A DNA stretch of 43,122 nucleotides from Planctomycetota bacterium (GTDB lineage Bacteria > Planctomycetota > MHYJ01 > WSZJ01): assembly GCA_016190145.1 (NCBI GenBank), contig JACPRD010000163.1, positions 1-43,122 of the forward strand. Direction: 5' to 3'. Below the pieces are notes generated by a model, which did not search any database, was not told where the DNA came from, and saw only the letters and a program-made list of their open reading frames with translations. A program made the translations under genes and the position numbers. Within the stretch, counting starts at the first letter, position 1; each line of letters opens with the position of its first letter. Below are positions 1 to 8,706 of this stretch, piece after piece.

Positions 1-54
1 GCGAAGCGAGCGAGGTCCGACCGCACCGTAGATCGAATTTTTCTCACGCTCTCA
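1..54. repeat. Dispersed repeat, copy A
   Basis: The first 28 bases are identical to 14636-14663. After that, positions 30-54 match 14687-14711 at 21 of 25 bases, with about 23 extra bases in the second copy. The repeat may extend to the left of the window. It contains the degenerate 8-bp unit GCGAGCGA. It lies just before a small ORF, in the same orientation as copy B. Confidence 0.7.
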
Positions 55-65
55 GGGGACACGAC

Positions 66-242
66 ATGCAGGCGCTGCTCGCCATCACGACGGGCCGGGG
101 CGGACTCAGACACGTCTTCACCCAGGACGGTCACTTCTCGATGAGCCGCTTCCTCATCCTCGCCGCCATCGCCGGCGGCATCGGGCTTTTCAGCTGGCTC
201 AACCGCACCCGCTCGACCCCGTTCCGCTCTCGCCGTCGTTGA
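66..242 (+). CDS. Possible small membrane protein (58 aa)
   Basis: This short open frame has an AGGGGA ribosome-binding-like sequence about 6 nt before its ATG. Residues about 29-43 form one hydrophobic segment (FLILAAIAGGIGLF), followed by an arginine-rich tail. A second ATG at 141 would give a 33-residue version beginning MSRFLIL. I do not recognise a family. The hydrophobic helix followed by basic residues would fit a single-pass membrane peptide, but the length gives little statistical support. It lies immediately after dispersed repeat copy A and may be chance coding. Confidence 0.3.
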   Translation: MQALLAITTGRGGLRHVFTQDGHFSMSRFLILAAIAGGIGLFSWLNRTRSTPFRSRRR

Positions 243-398
243 CGGCTCCGCACCTCCCTGCGGTACTATCCTGCACCGTCGCCGGGCAGGGTCGCACGAG
301 CCGCGCCGCCACGCTCCTCCCCGCGCGTCCCGCGGACGGGCACGGAGATTGAGGTCTGACTGCCGGCGTATCGATCGCCAGAAAGGGAGGGGTGAACA

Positions 399-992
399 AT
401 GACCTGGTCCTGGCTCAACTGGGCCTACACGTTCTGTCTCACCGTCGGCACCGGCTACACCGTTCTCGCCTTCCTCCTCGGTCATGTGGGCGGGGGCGAC
501 AGCGGTCACGACGGCGGCGGAGACATGGGCGGCGACGCCCCCGAGGTCGGCGGCAACGTCGGCGAGATCGGCGCGGACCACACCATGCACTTCCCCCTCC
601 TCTCTCCCATCGCCATCGCCGTCTTCCTCACGGCGTTCGGCGCCGGCGGGCTGATCGGCGGGGAGCTGCTGAAGGGCGCCCACCCGGCGGCGTCGCTGGG
701 TCCGGCTCTCGGCGGCGGGCTCTTCTTCGGCCTCTCCATGGCGTGGCTCATGATGTGGGTGTTCAAACGAACGATCAGCACCAGCCAGGCGCGCGAGAGC
801 GACATCCTGGGCGCGGAAGCGCTCGTGATCGTCACGATCCCGCCGGCCGGCGTCGGCAAGATCTCGTACGAAGCCGCGGGGACACGCTTCACGTCCCCCG
901 CGCGTTCCGCGCAGGGCCAGGAAATCCGCCAGGAGGCGAAGGTCACCATCAGGGCCCGCGACGGTGCGGTCCTTCTGGTGGACGTCAAATGA
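399..992 (+). CDS. NfeD-like membrane protein, flotillin partner
   Basis: This 197-residue protein has an N-terminal membrane segment (about residues 5-28), a Gly/Asp/His-rich stretch (29-65), two further membrane segments (about 67-90 and 100-122), and a C-terminal soluble beta-rich domain of the NfeD/OB-fold type (about 130-197). Such proteins are typically encoded next to SPFH proteins and are thought to organise membrane microdomains with them; Bacillus YuaF is the best-known relative. GGGAGGGG upstream is a strong ribosome binding site. The flotillin gene follows after 66 nt on the same strand, so the two are probably co-transcribed. The family assignment rests mainly on this arrangement and on topology, because the C-terminal domain is poorly conserved. 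Confidence 0.75.
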   Translation: MTWSWLNWAYTFCLTVGTGYTVLAFLLGHVGGGDSGHDGGGDMGGDAPEVGGNVGEIGADHTMHFPLLSPIAIAVFLTAFGAGGLIGGELLKGAHPAASLGPALGGGLFFGLSMAWLMMWVFKRTISTSQARESDILGAEALVIVTIPPAGVGKISYEAAGTRFTSPARSAQGQEIRQEAKVTIRARDGAVLLVDVK

Positions 993-1058
993 CGGCGGCA
1001 GCAGGGTCCGGCCGTAAGACGTGTCCCGCAACCAAGTCGTTCATTTAGGAGGCCAGTC

Positions 1059-2624
1059 ATGACTCCCCTGATGCTCGCCGAGTTTTCCCCCACCGCCCTG
1101 CTCGCCGGCGCCGCCGTCGTCGGGGCCTTCGTCCTCGGCTTCATGATCTTCGCAAGCCGGTACGTGAAGGTCGGGCCGAACGAGGCCCTCATCGTGTCCG
1201 GGCGCAAGCGCACCATGCAGACCACGCAGGGCGCGCGCTCAGTCGGGTTCCGGATCGTGAAGGGCGGCGCGACGTTCGTGTGGCCGGTCTTCGAAGAAGC
1301 GCAGCGCCTCATGCTGGAAATCATGACGATCGACGTGAAGACGCCCGAGATCTACACGTCGACGGGCGTGCCTGTGCTCGTCGACGGCGTCGCGCAGATC
1401 AAAGTGAAGAGCGACGAGTCCTCGATCGCGACCGCCGCGGAGCAGTTCCTGTCGAAGACGCGGTCCGAGATGATGGAAGTGGCGCTCCAGACCCTGGAAG
1501 GTCACCTGCGCGCGATCGTCGGCACGCTGACGGTGGAGGACATCTACAAGAACCGCGAGAAGTTCGCGCAGGAGGTGCAGGGCGTGGCGGCGACGGACCT
1601 TCTCATGATGGGTCTCGAAATCGTGAGCTTTACGCTTCGGGATATCCGCGACAACCAGGGCTACCTCGAGGCGATCGGAAAGCCGCGCATCGCGCAGGTG
1701 CGGCGCGACGCGATCATAGCTCAAAGCCAGGCGGACAGCGAGGCGACGCAGAAGTCGGCGCAGGCGAACCAGGCCGGGCAGGAGGTCAAGCTGGGCGCGG
1801 ACGCCAAGGTGGCGCAGTCGCAGCGCGATCTCGAAATGCAGAAGGCGGACTTTGCGGCGGCGGTGAACCAGAAGAAGGCCGAAAGCGACCTGGCGTACGA
1901 CCTTCAGAAACACAAGACGGGGCAGCTCGTGAAGGAGCAGGAGATCAAGGTGCAGGTCGTCGAGAAGGAGCGCCAGATCGAGTTGCAGGAGAAGGAGATC
2001 ATGCGCAAGGAGAGGGAGCTGGAAGCGACGATCCGCAAGCCGGCGGATGCGGAGCAGTACCGGATCCGGACGATCGCGGATGCGAGCCAGTACAAGCTGA
2101 TTGCGGAGGCCAAGGGCCAGGCAGAGGCGCAGAAGTCACTTGGCTTCGGCATGGCGGAGGCGGAGCGTGCGAAGGGTCTTGCGGTGGCGGACGTCGAGAA
2201 GGCGAAGGGTCTTGCGGTGGCCGAGGTCGAGCGGGCGCAGGGTCTTGCGGAGGCGGAGGTCATCAAGGCCAAGGGCTCCGCGGAAGCCGAGGCGATGCAG
2301 CGCAAGGCGGCAGCCTGGTCGCAGTACAACGAAGCGGCCGTGATGCAGATGCTGATCGAGAAGCTGCCTGAGGTCGTGCGCGCGGTGGCGGAGCCGCTCA
2401 GCAAGACGGACAAGATCACGATCGTCTCGACGGGCGGGGACGGGATGGGGGCGAGCAGGATCACGCAGGACGTGATCAACGTGGTGGCCCAGCTCCCGCC
2501 GCTGGTGGAGAGCCTGTCGGGAGTGGATCTGAAGGAGCTGGTGAAGAAGGTGCCGGGGCTGGGCGGAGACAAGAAGATCGTGGACGGGAAGGCGGCGCCG
2601 ATGGAGTCGCCGAAGAGGGTGTAG
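1059..2624 (+). CDS. Flotillin (SPFH domain protein)
   Basis: The 521-residue protein begins with a hydrophobic hairpin or transmembrane helix (about residues 10-30), followed by an SPFH/band-7 domain (about 30-210). It then has a long Ala/Glu/Lys/Gln-rich coiled coil (about 220-440) with the EA-repeat character of flotillins, and a glycine-containing C-terminal segment. Flotillins form ring-like oligomers at the inner face of the membrane and scaffold lipid domains. Start at ATG 1059 is supported by GGAGG 7 nt upstream. Length and layout match bacterial FloT/YuaG. The coiled coil contains four 11-residue repeats encoded by 33-bp DNA repeats. A strong terminator follows, ending the NfeD-flotillin unit. 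Confidence 0.93.
   Translation: MTPLMLAEFSPTALLAGAAVVGAFVLGFMIFASRYVKVGPNEALIVSGRKRTMQTTQGARSVGFRIVKGGATFVWPVFEEAQRLMLEIMTIDVKTPEIYTSTGVPVLVDGVAQIKVKSDESSIATAAEQFLSKTRSEMMEVALQTLEGHLRAIVGTLTVEDIYKNREKFAQEVQGVAATDLLMMGLEIVSFTLRDIRDNQGYLEAIGKPRIAQVRRDAIIAQSQADSEATQKSAQANQAGQEVKLGADAKVAQSQRDLEMQKADFAAAVNQKKAESDLAYDLQKHKTGQLVKEQEIKVQVVEKERQIELQEKEIMRKERELEATIRKPADAEQYRIRTIADASQYKLIAEAKGQAEAQKSLGFGMAEAERAKGLAVADVEKAKGLAVAEVERAQGLAEAEVIKAKGSAEAEAMQRKAAAWSQYNEAAVMQMLIEKLPEVVRAVAEPLSKTDKITIVSTGGDGMGASRITQDVINVVAQLPPLVESLSGVDLKELVKKVPGLGGDKKIVDGKAAPMESPKRV
2172..2290 (+). repeat. 33-bp tandem repeats inside flotillin
   Basis: Units begin at 2172, 2205, 2238 and 2271 with exact 33-base spacing. Each encodes about 11 residues of the pattern AKGLAVAEVER, which extends the coiled coil. 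The third and fourth units are more diverged. Confidence 0.8.
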
Positions 2625-2647
2625 GAAGGTCAAGCCGGGTAGACACG

Positions 2648-2682
2648 AGAGCGCCGGGGATCGGATCCCCGGCGCTCTTTTC
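2648..2682 (+). terminator. Rho-independent terminator after flotillin
   Basis: A perfect 13-bp stem (2649-2661 with 2665-2677, extendable by one A-T pair) has a 3-base loop CGG and is followed by TTTT. It sits 24 nt after the flotillin stop and 47 nt before the end of the convergent membrane protein gene, so it may also insulate that gene. Confidence 0.9.
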
Positions 2683-2728
2683 GTTCTCCAGCGGGGCGCG
2701 CTGCCGGCGCGCCCGCATTGCGGAATCG

Positions 2729-3973
2729 CTACTGCCGCAGTTCGTATACCCGCCCCGTCCACGACCTCTCCCACGGCCACTTCGCTTCCATCCGCAGCTC
2801 CCGCACGAGGATGAGCCGTTCCTTCGGAATCTCGCGGAACGCGCCGTCGTCGCCGAACGACGACTCCCAGGCGATGCGCTGTCCCGGCGGCGCCGTCTTC
2901 CATTCGTCGATCCGGCGCCAGCGCGGTCCGCTGAACCGCGCGACGGTCGGGTGGTCGGTGAGGACGTTCTTCTCGGCGGCGAGGAGTCGCGCGCCTTCGA
3001 AGGTGTTGGGCCGGTAGAGGACGATGCCCAGGGCGACGGGAGCGGCGGCGGCGAAGAGGGCGATCCGGGGGCCGCGCGGCAGGCGTTCGAAGCCGAAGGC
3101 CGCGGCGACCGCGAGCGCGGGAATGAGCGTGACGAGGTAGCGCGACATGCCATAGGCGCCGAGGATGCCGGCGGTCCAGAGGACCGTGTGGCCCGCGAGC
3201 ACGACGCCCGCGACGGCCAGCGGCAGACGCGGACATTTCTTCAGCCCGAGCAGCGCCGGGATCAGCAGAAAGCCGGTTGCGACCGGCAGCAGCTTCACGT
3301 ACGTCCACGGCGGGCCGCTTCCATAAAGACTGTGCCCCCACGGGTGCGGCTGCCGGTGGAACAGGAATTTCGGATCGCCCGTCGCCGCCCAGCCCGCGAG
3401 GTGCCAGGCCAGCGGCGCCGCTCCGAGAAGCGCGATGCCCGCCCAGGACCGCTTCTGGAACAGGAACGGCAGGAAGGCGAGGGCATAAAAGAGGCCTTCG
3501 AACCGGGCGAGGAAGGAAGCGGAGACGCAGAGGGCGGCGAGCGCGAACTTCTCGCGGAACCAGAGGAGAAGGGCGGCGGAGAGGAAGAGGGCGCAGGAGA
3601 TTTCGGTGAGGAGGGACACGATCTCGCGGACCCAGAAGGGCGCGAGTCCGGCGAGGGCGGCGGCGGCGAGGGCATGGCGCGGTTCGGCGCCGGCGCGGAT
3701 CGAGGCGGCGCGCATGAGGACGAGCGCCGCGGCGGCGAGCGCGGCCTGGATCATCTTGAGCGCGACCGTGCCCCCGCCCAGCTTGAGCACGATCACGATC
3801 AGCGTCGTCAGGACGGGCTTGTGCCACGGGTCGAGCATGAAGCTCGGATGTTCGATCGCGTAGCGAGCGCCCAGCAGGCGCGAGTCGCTGTCCGCTTCCA
3901 CCAGGAACTCACCCGTGGCCACGGCGACGGCGGCGTAGGCGGCGAAGCTGAGGAGGAACAGGCGCCATGGCAT
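2729..3973 (-). CDS. Polytopic membrane protein, GT-C glycosyltransferase-like
   Basis: The 414-residue protein has about ten hydrophobic segments from the N-terminus to residue about 320, then a soluble C-terminal tail. Near the N-terminus is an acidic stretch (EADSDSRLLGARYAIEHP, about residues 26-43) followed by DPWHKP. Such Asp/Glu pairs in the first external loop are characteristic of the GT-C/PMT-like superfamily, which transfers sugars from lipid-linked donors. No closer family is recognisable and the substrate is unknown. The gene is transcribed away from the molybdenum hydroxylase operon; only 44 nt separate the two starts, so the divergent promoters must overlap. Confidence 0.6.
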   Translation of the reverse strand: MPWRLFLLSFAAYAAVAVATGEFLVEADSDSRLLGARYAIEHPSFMLDPWHKPVLTTLIVIVLKLGGGTVALKMIQAALAAAALVLMRAASIRAGAEPRHALAAAALAGLAPFWVREIVSLLTEISCALFLSAALLLWFREKFALAALCVSASFLARFEGLFYALAFLPFLFQKRSWAGIALLGAAPLAWHLAGWAATGDPKFLFHRQPHPWGHSLYGSGPPWTYVKLLPVATGFLLIPALLGLKKCPRLPLAVAGVVLAGHTVLWTAGILGAYGMSRYLVTLIPALAVAAAFGFERLPRGPRIALFAAAAPVALGIVLYRPNTFEGARLLAAEKNVLTDHPTVARFSGPRWRRIDEWKTAPPGQRIAWESSFGDDGAFREIPKERLILVRELRMEAKWPWERSWTGRVYELRQ

Positions 3974-4017
3974 CGCGGAAGTGTACTAGAATGCCCGCGC
4001 AACGGAGGGTGAGGGGG

Positions 4018-6132
4018 ATGAAGCGAGAGTCGCGGACCCGGTCCGTGGGGCGTGCGGTGGTGCGGAAGGAAGGCCGGGAGAAGGTGACCGGCGCCGCGCG
4101 GTACGTGGACGACGTGCGGATGCGGGGGATGCTGCACGGGCGGACGATCCGTTCCGAGATCGCCTGCGGCGAGCTCCGGGGCGTCCGGCTGGAATTCGAC
4201 CGCGCGGGATTCACGATTGCGGACCACCGGGACATTCCGGGCCGGAACGTGGTCTCGCTGATCGCGGACGACCAGCCCTGCCTGGTGGAGCGCGAGATCC
4301 GGCATGCCGAGGAAGCGGTGGTGCTGCTGGCGCACGAGGATCGGGAGAGGCTGCTGGCGGCGCGCGTGGAGCTCGACTGCCGGACCGGGACGGCGGTTTT
4401 CGACCCGCTGATTTCGACGCGGTCGTTCAAGGATGTGCGGATCGAGAAGGGCGACGTGGAGCGCGGGTTCGCGGAGGCCGACCTGGTGGTGGAGGGCGAG
4501 TACCGCACGGGCCACCAGGAGCACGCCTACATCGAGCCCAACGGCGTGATCGCCGTGCCGGAGAACGGCGGCGTGGTCGTGTTCGGTTCGATGCAGTGTC
4601 CGTACTACGTTCACAAGGCGCTGACGACGCTCCTGGGGCTGCCGGCCGCAAAGGTGCGCGTCGTGCAGACCGAAACCGGCGGGGGATTCGGCGGGAAAGA
4701 GGAGTACCCTTCCATGATCGCCGGTCACGCGACGATCCTCGCGCTCAAGGCGAAACGTCCGGTGAAGATCGTCTACGACCGGGCGGAGGACATGGCGGCG
4801 ACGACGAAGCGGCATCCTTCGGTCGTGCGGCACCGGACGGGGGTACGCCGGGACGGGAGTCTGACGGCGCAGCGGATCGAGGTCGTGCTGGACGGGGGCG
4901 CGTACACGACGCTCTCGCCGGTGGTGCTCTCGCGCGCCGCGATCCACGCGGGCGGGCCGTACCGCTGCGACCACGTCCTGATCGAGGGGCGCGCGATGTT
5001 CACGAACACGGTGCCCAACGGCGCCTTCCGCGGCTTCGGCGCGCCGCAGACGCAGTTCGCGGGCGAGGTGCAGATGGAGCGCATCGCGGAGGCGCTGGGG
5101 ATGGACCCGGTGGAGCTGCGCGAGATCAACGCGCTCCGCCCCGGCGACTCCACTGCGACGGGACAGGTGATGCGCGACGACTGCAGCGCGCTCGACGTGC
5201 TGCGGGCGGGGGTGAAGCGAAGCGATTTCCGGAAGAAGCGGAGGGACTGGAAGGGGACGTCGCGGGGAATCGGGCTGTCGCTGTTCTTCCACGGGGCGGG
5301 GTTCACGGGCGCGGGGGAGGTGAAGCTGGCATCGCGCGCGGCGCTGGAGCTGACGGAGACGGGCGTGCGGATCCTGACCGGGACGACGGAGATGGGGCAG
5401 GGCCAGCGGACGACGCACGCGCAGATCGTGGCGGACGCGATGGGGATCCCGTACGACCGCGTCGAGGTGGCGCCGGTGGACACGGCGCGGGTGCCGGACA
5501 GCGGCCCGACGGTGGCGTCGCGCACGTGCATGATCGTGGGCGGAATCCTGATGGAGTGCGCGCGGGAGATGAAGGCGAAGCTGGGGAAGCTCTCGCCGCG
5601 CGCGTATCTGCAGAAGCACGGCCCGCTCGTGGTCGAAAAGCAATATCGGCACCCCGAGGATATCGTCTGGGACGACGTGAACTACAAGGGCGACGCCTAC
5701 GGCACTTACGGCTGGGGCTGCGAGGTCGCGGAGATCGAAGTCGACCCGGACACGTACGAAGTCCGGCCGCTCAAGCTCACCGCCGTGGTCGAGATCGGCA
5801 AGGCGATCCACCCGGTCCTCGCCGCGGGCCAGGTCGAAGGCGGCGCCGCGCAGGGCGTCGGCTACGCGCTTTTCGAGGACTGCGCCGTCCGGGACGGCCG
5901 GGTCGCGAACCACACGCTCACGAACTACATCATCCCGACCTCCGTCGACACGCCGCCGATCGACACGGTCATTCTGGAGCGCCCCTACCGACACGGCCCG
6001 TTTGGCGCCAAGGGCATCGGCGAACTCCCGCTCGACGGCGCGGCCCCCGCCATCGTCAACGCCCTCCGCCACACCGGCCGCGACCTCCGCGCCATCCCGG
6101 CCACGCCCGAGCGGATCATGGAGGCCACGTGA
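4018..6132 (+). CDS. Xanthine-dehydrogenase-type molybdenum hydroxylase, large subunit
   Basis: This 704-residue protein is the molybdopterin-cytosine/molybdopterin-binding subunit of the xanthine oxidase family. Visible motifs are GGGFGGKEE (about residue 221), FRGFGAPQ (about 337, with the active-site-region Arg of the XDH branch rather than the AYRCSFR loop of CO dehydrogenase), GTTEMGQGQ (about 460), and GPFGAKGIGELPL (about 660), whose Glu is the conserved catalytic base. The start at 4018 is chosen because GGAGG lies 10 nt upstream; an ATG at 3967 would overlap the divergent gene. A TAGAAT -10-like box lies at 3987-3992. The stop overlaps the start of the iron-sulfur subunit gene. The actual substrate (purine, aldehyde or N-heterocycle) cannot be read from sequence. 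Confidence 0.92.
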   Translation: MKRESRTRSVGRAVVRKEGREKVTGAARYVDDVRMRGMLHGRTIRSEIACGELRGVRLEFDRAGFTIADHRDIPGRNVVSLIADDQPCLVEREIRHAEEAVVLLAHEDRERLLAARVELDCRTGTAVFDPLISTRSFKDVRIEKGDVERGFAEADLVVEGEYRTGHQEHAYIEPNGVIAVPENGGVVVFGSMQCPYYVHKALTTLLGLPAAKVRVVQTETGGGFGGKEEYPSMIAGHATILALKAKRPVKIVYDRAEDMAATTKRHPSVVRHRTGVRRDGSLTAQRIEVVLDGGAYTTLSPVVLSRAAIHAGGPYRCDHVLIEGRAMFTNTVPNGAFRGFGAPQTQFAGEVQMERIAEALGMDPVELREINALRPGDSTATGQVMRDDCSALDVLRAGVKRSDFRKKRRDWKGTSRGIGLSLFFHGAGFTGAGEVKLASRAALELTETGVRILTGTTEMGQGQRTTHAQIVADAMGIPYDRVEVAPVDTARVPDSGPTVASRTCMIVGGILMECAREMKAKLGKLSPRAYLQKHGPLVVEKQYRHPEDIVWDDVNYKGDAYGTYGWGCEVAEIEVDPDTYEVRPLKLTAVVEIGKAIHPVLAAGQVEGGAAQGVGYALFEDCAVRDGRVANHTLTNYIIPTSVDTPPIDTVILERPYRHGPFGAKGIGELPLDGAAPAIVNALRHTGRDLRAIPATPERIMEAT

Positions 6133-6548
6133 AATTCACGCTGAACGGGAAGAAGGTCGACGTCAAGGCGCACCCGATGGCGCGCCTCCTCGACGTCCTG
6201 CGCGAAGAATGCGGCCTCACGGGCACCAAGGAAGGCTGCGGCGAAGGCGAATGCGGCGCGTGCACCGTCCTCGTCGACGGAAAGCCCGTCGTGAGCTGCC
6301 TCGTGCCGTTCGCGCAGGTCCGCGGCGCGAAAGTGCGGACGATCGAGGGCGTGCAGGACCCGCTTCAGAAGGCGTTCGTGACCGAGGGCGGCGCCCAGTG
6401 CGGCATCTGCACGCCCGGGATGATCATGGCGTCACTTCACCTGAAATCCGACGCTCCGCCGGAAGAGGTCCGCGCCGCGCTCGCGGGGAACCTGTGCCGC
6501 TGCACGGGCTACACGGCGATCTACAGGTCGATCCGGAAACGCCGATGA
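6129..6548 (+). CDS. Molybdenum hydroxylase [2Fe-2S] subunit
   Basis: The 139-residue protein has the two iron-sulfur motifs of this family. A plant-ferredoxin type cluster is bound by C37, C42, C45 and C57, and an alpha-helical cluster by C91, C94, C123 and C125 (QCGICTPGMIM and NLCRCTGY). It carries electrons from the molybdenum centre to the FAD subunit. The start is GTG at 6129, overlapping the previous stop as GTGA, which implies translational coupling. Its own stop overlaps the next start as ATGA. Length is slightly shorter than the usual 150-165 residues because the C-terminal tail ends soon after the last cysteine. Confidence 0.95.
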   Translation: MKFTLNGKKVDVKAHPMARLLDVLREECGLTGTKEGCGEGECGACTVLVDGKPVVSCLVPFAQVRGAKVRTIEGVQDPLQKAFVTEGGAQCGICTPGMIMASLHLKSDAPPEEVRAALAGNLCRCTGYTAIYRSIRKRR

Positions 6549-7366
6549 GAACCGCGGTCTCGCCGCTGGAGCTGCTGGAGCCCCGCACGCTTCCCGAGGC
6601 GCTGCGCATGCTCCGCGACCGCCGACCGGTCACGCCTCTCGCGGGCGCGACCGACCTCTACGTGGGCCTGAACTTCGGCACGCTCAATGGCCGCCGATTC
6701 CTCGACCTCAGCCGCCTCGAACCTCTGCGCGCCATCCGCGCGCGCGGCGCTTCGCTCTCGATCGGCGCGCTCGCGACGTACACCGACGTCATCCGTTCCC
6801 CGCTCGTCCGCCGCCGTCTCCCCATGCTCGCCGCGGCGGCGCGCGAAGTCGGCGGCGTCCAGATCCAGAACCGCGGCACGATCGGCGGCAACGTCGCCAA
6901 CGGCTCGCCCGCGGGCGACACGCTTCCGGTGTTCGCCGCCGCAGAGGCGACCGTCGTCCTGCGCAGCGCCGCCGGCGAGCGGCGGGTGGCGTTCGCGGAG
7001 TTCTACACGGGGTACCGGAAGAGCGTGATGCGCGACGACGAGCTGATCGTCGCGCTCGAAGTTCCGCCTGTTCCCGGAAAGCAGTGGTTCCGCAAGGTCG
7101 GCACGCGCCTCGCGCAGGCGATCTCGAAGGTCGTGATCGCCGCGGTCCGGGCGCCGCGGTCGCGGATCGCGCTGGGCAGTGTCGGCCCGACGGTCCTGCG
7201 CGTGCCGCGCACCGAGGAAGCGCTCGCCGCGGGGGCGCCCATCGCCGAAGCCCGGCGCCTCCTCCAGGAGGAAATCCGCCCGATCGACGACCTCCGCTCG
7301 ACCGCCGCCTACCGCCGCCGCGTCGCCGCCAACCTGATCGCCCGATTCTGGAGCGAAACGTCATGA
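6545..7366 (+). CDS. Molybdenum hydroxylase FAD-binding subunit
   Basis: This 273-residue protein is the medium subunit. PLAGATDLYVGL (residues 31-42) and QNRGTIGGNVANGSPAGD (108-125) are the two FAD-binding signatures of the CoxM/XdhB family. The C-terminal CO dehydrogenase flavoprotein domain follows (about 170-273). It passes electrons from the 2Fe-2S subunit to the final acceptor. Start and stop both overlap neighbouring genes (ATGA at 6545; stop within the start of the next gene), so all four genes appear to be one operon. No XdhC-type maturation gene is seen nearby, so cofactor insertion must rely on genes elsewhere. Confidence 0.94.
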   Translation: MRTAVSPLELLEPRTLPEALRMLRDRRPVTPLAGATDLYVGLNFGTLNGRRFLDLSRLEPLRAIRARGASLSIGALATYTDVIRSPLVRRRLPMLAAAAREVGGVQIQNRGTIGGNVANGSPAGDTLPVFAAAEATVVLRSAAGERRVAFAEFYTGYRKSVMRDDELIVALEVPPVPGKQWFRKVGTRLAQAISKVVIAAVRAPRSRIALGSVGPTVLRVPRTEEALAAGAPIAEARRLLQEEIRPIDDLRSTAAYRRRVAANLIARFWSETS

Positions 7367-7800
7367 CGATGAAGCTGTTCTTCGCCCTCTGCGGCGTCAG
7401 CGCCGGGATCGCCGCGGCCTTCCAGTCCGCCGCCAACGCCGGCCTCTCCGCCAGGATCGGCCTCGGCGCCGCCCTGGTCGTCAACACCACCATCGTCCTC
7501 GCCGGAGCCCTCGCCCTCTTTCTCGCCCGCGGCCCCCACGCCAACTTCTTCCCCGCCGGCACCCCCTGGACGCTCTACATCGGCGGCATCTGCGGCTTCG
7601 TCATCATCGCCGCCATGGCCTTCGTCATGCCGAAAATCGGCGCCGCCATGGCCATCGCCCTCATGGTCCTCGGCCAGGGCGCCGCGGCGCTCGCGATCGA
7701 CCACTACGGGCTGCTCGGCATCCCGCGCGAAGCGGTATCGGTACAGCGCATCGCGGGGCTCGCGCTCATGTGCGGCGGGATGGCGCTGCTCCGGTGGTAG
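7363..7800 (+). CDS. DUF606/YdcZ-family membrane protein
   Basis: This 145-residue protein has five hydrophobic helices and matches the length and pattern of the DUF606 (YdcZ) family, part of the DMT transporter superfamily. Some members are small-molecule exporters, often encoded as tandem pairs. Its start overlaps the stop of the FAD subunit gene, so it is co-expressed with the molybdenum hydroxylase and could move that enzyme's substrate or product (inference). The last 16 residues (IAGLALMCGGMALLRW) recur exactly, with only synonymous base changes, at 11864-11911, which suggests that a second copy once existed. Confidence 0.85.
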   Translation: MTMKLFFALCGVSAGIAAAFQSAANAGLSARIGLGAALVVNTTIVLAGALALFLARGPHANFFPAGTPWTLYIGGICGFVIIAAMAFVMPKIGAAMAIALMVLGQGAAALAIDHYGLLGIPREAVSVQRIAGLALMCGGMALLRW

Positions 7801-7831
7801 GCGCCCCGGGCAGCCGACGGGAGCGACGGCC

Positions 7832-8434
7832 TCAGATGAGATGCTCGGTCCCGTCCAGCTCCAACCGCACGCGCAGGACGGGCTTTCCGTCCTTCTCGCC
7901 GGCGCGGAAAAACGCGCGCAACGCCTCGCAGAGCAGCCAGCCGTCGGTCGCGGGGGACAGCGGAGCCAGCGCCGCGCCCGCCCGCCTCCAGACCTCGGGC
8001 TTCCGCGAGTCCCGGTCCACGATCAGGAGTTCCCCCACCGCGACTCTCTCGTAGAACGGCCGCTTTTCGTCCGTCTCGTCTCCGGGCGACCGGACCTCCA
8101 CGACCGCATCCGGGCCTTCGTCCACGTAGCTGCTGTCGTCCCGAAGCAGGTGTTCCCGTCCGGTCCGAAGCGCAAACCACTCCGGAACCCGGTAACTCTG
8201 CTGCGCACTCCCGGCGTCGCGCACGCCGATGCCGGAACGGATCAAGCCGAGACGGTGCTTCTCGAAATACACCGAGAAGAGAACGTGCAGCTTGTCCACG
8301 ATGGACTGATGGACATTCGACGGCGGCGGCCCCATGTGATACACGCCCTCCCAGACCTCGTCGCGGGCGTCGAGCCCGCGCCGGCGGCGCTCCTCGATCA
8401 CGGATTCCGGAACGTCGAGCATGAGCAGTTTCAC
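7832..8434 (-). CDS. Uma2-family putative PD-(D/E)XK nuclease
   Basis: The 200-residue protein shows the Uma2 pattern: DEVWEGVYHMGPPPSNVHQ near the N-terminus, YRVPEW, then EGPDAVVEVRSPGDET with the acidic and E-x-x core residues of the restriction-endonuclease fold. IVDRDSRKPEVWR follows. Uma2 genes are abundant in planctomycetes and cyanobacteria and their role is unresolved. I chose the GTG at 8434. It gives an N-terminus reading (V)KLLMLDVPESVIEERRRRGLD, usual for the family, and lies 7 nt after a TAGAAT -10 box (8442-8447). The ATG at 8443 lies inside that box. The gene sits between the DUF606 gene and the kinase block. Confidence 0.85.
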   Translation of the reverse strand: MKLLMLDVPESVIEERRRRGLDARDEVWEGVYHMGPPPSNVHQSIVDKLHVLFSVYFEKHRLGLIRSGIGVRDAGSAQQSYRVPEWFALRTGREHLLRDDSSYVDEGPDAVVEVRSPGDETDEKRPFYERVAVGELLIVDRDSRKPEVWRRAGAALAPLSPATDGWLLCEALRAFFRAGEKDGKPVLRVRLELDGTEHLI

Positions 8435-8441
8435 GGGGTTC

Positions 8442-8447
8442 ATTCTA
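8442..8447 (-). promoter_or_regulatory. -10 box of Uma2 gene, leaderless start
   Basis: On the minus strand this reads TAGAAT, followed by GAACCCC and then the GTG start. Transcription starting about 7 nt after the box would begin at the start codon. No clear -35 or ribosome binding site is visible. Confidence 0.5.
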
Positions 8448-8537
8448 ACCTGAGGCCTCGCAAGGCAGGCTTCGATCCTTTCTTTGATCAGCGGTGCAGG
8501 GCGCACCGGCCCGGCGGAGGCGTTCGCGCATGAAGCG

Positions 8538-8660
8538 TTACCGGGATTCGCCGGGCCTTGGGCAGTTCGCCGCCCCGACCGCATCGGGACGGGCGGGAAC
8601 CGCCCACAGCAGCATGTCGTAATACCGCGCGACGATTTCCATTTCCTTTCCTGATTCCAT
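8538..8660 (-). pseudogene. avd: Truncated DGR accessory protein (avd-like) remnant
   Basis: This 40-codon frame begins MESGKEMEIVARYYDMLLW. That matches the first helix of the bAvd/four-helix-bundle accessory proteins of diversity-generating retroelements, which typically start with a ME(I/V)xARxYDLxLW pattern and run to about 110-130 residues. After the LLW motif the similarity stops and the rest (AVPARPDAVGAANCPRPGESR) does not look like the family. GAGGA lies 5 nt before the ATG. It is 46 nt downstream of the kinase/FGE gene and on the same strand, the usual place for avd after a DGR target gene. I read it as a 3'-truncated remnant. Helix-only similarity is weak evidence, so the call is moderate. 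Confidence 0.55.
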
Positions 8661-8706
8661 TGCTTCCTCGCGGGTGTACGGGGTAAAGGGGTAACGGAAT
8701 AGGGGG

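Noticed and set aside
506..1324. Minus-strand open frames over the NfeD-like and flotillin genes
   Set aside because: They are in conflict with two well-supported plus-strand genes and have no family features.
3967..4017. ATG at 3967 as start of the molybdenum hydroxylase large subunit
   Set aside because: It would overlap the start of the divergent gene and has no ribosome binding site; ATG 4018 has GGAGG.
3808..6072. Long minus-strand open frame (754 codons) opposite the molybdenum hydroxylase gene
   Set aside because: Antisense shadow of a well-conserved gene; composition is His/Arg/Asp-rich and no motif is seen.
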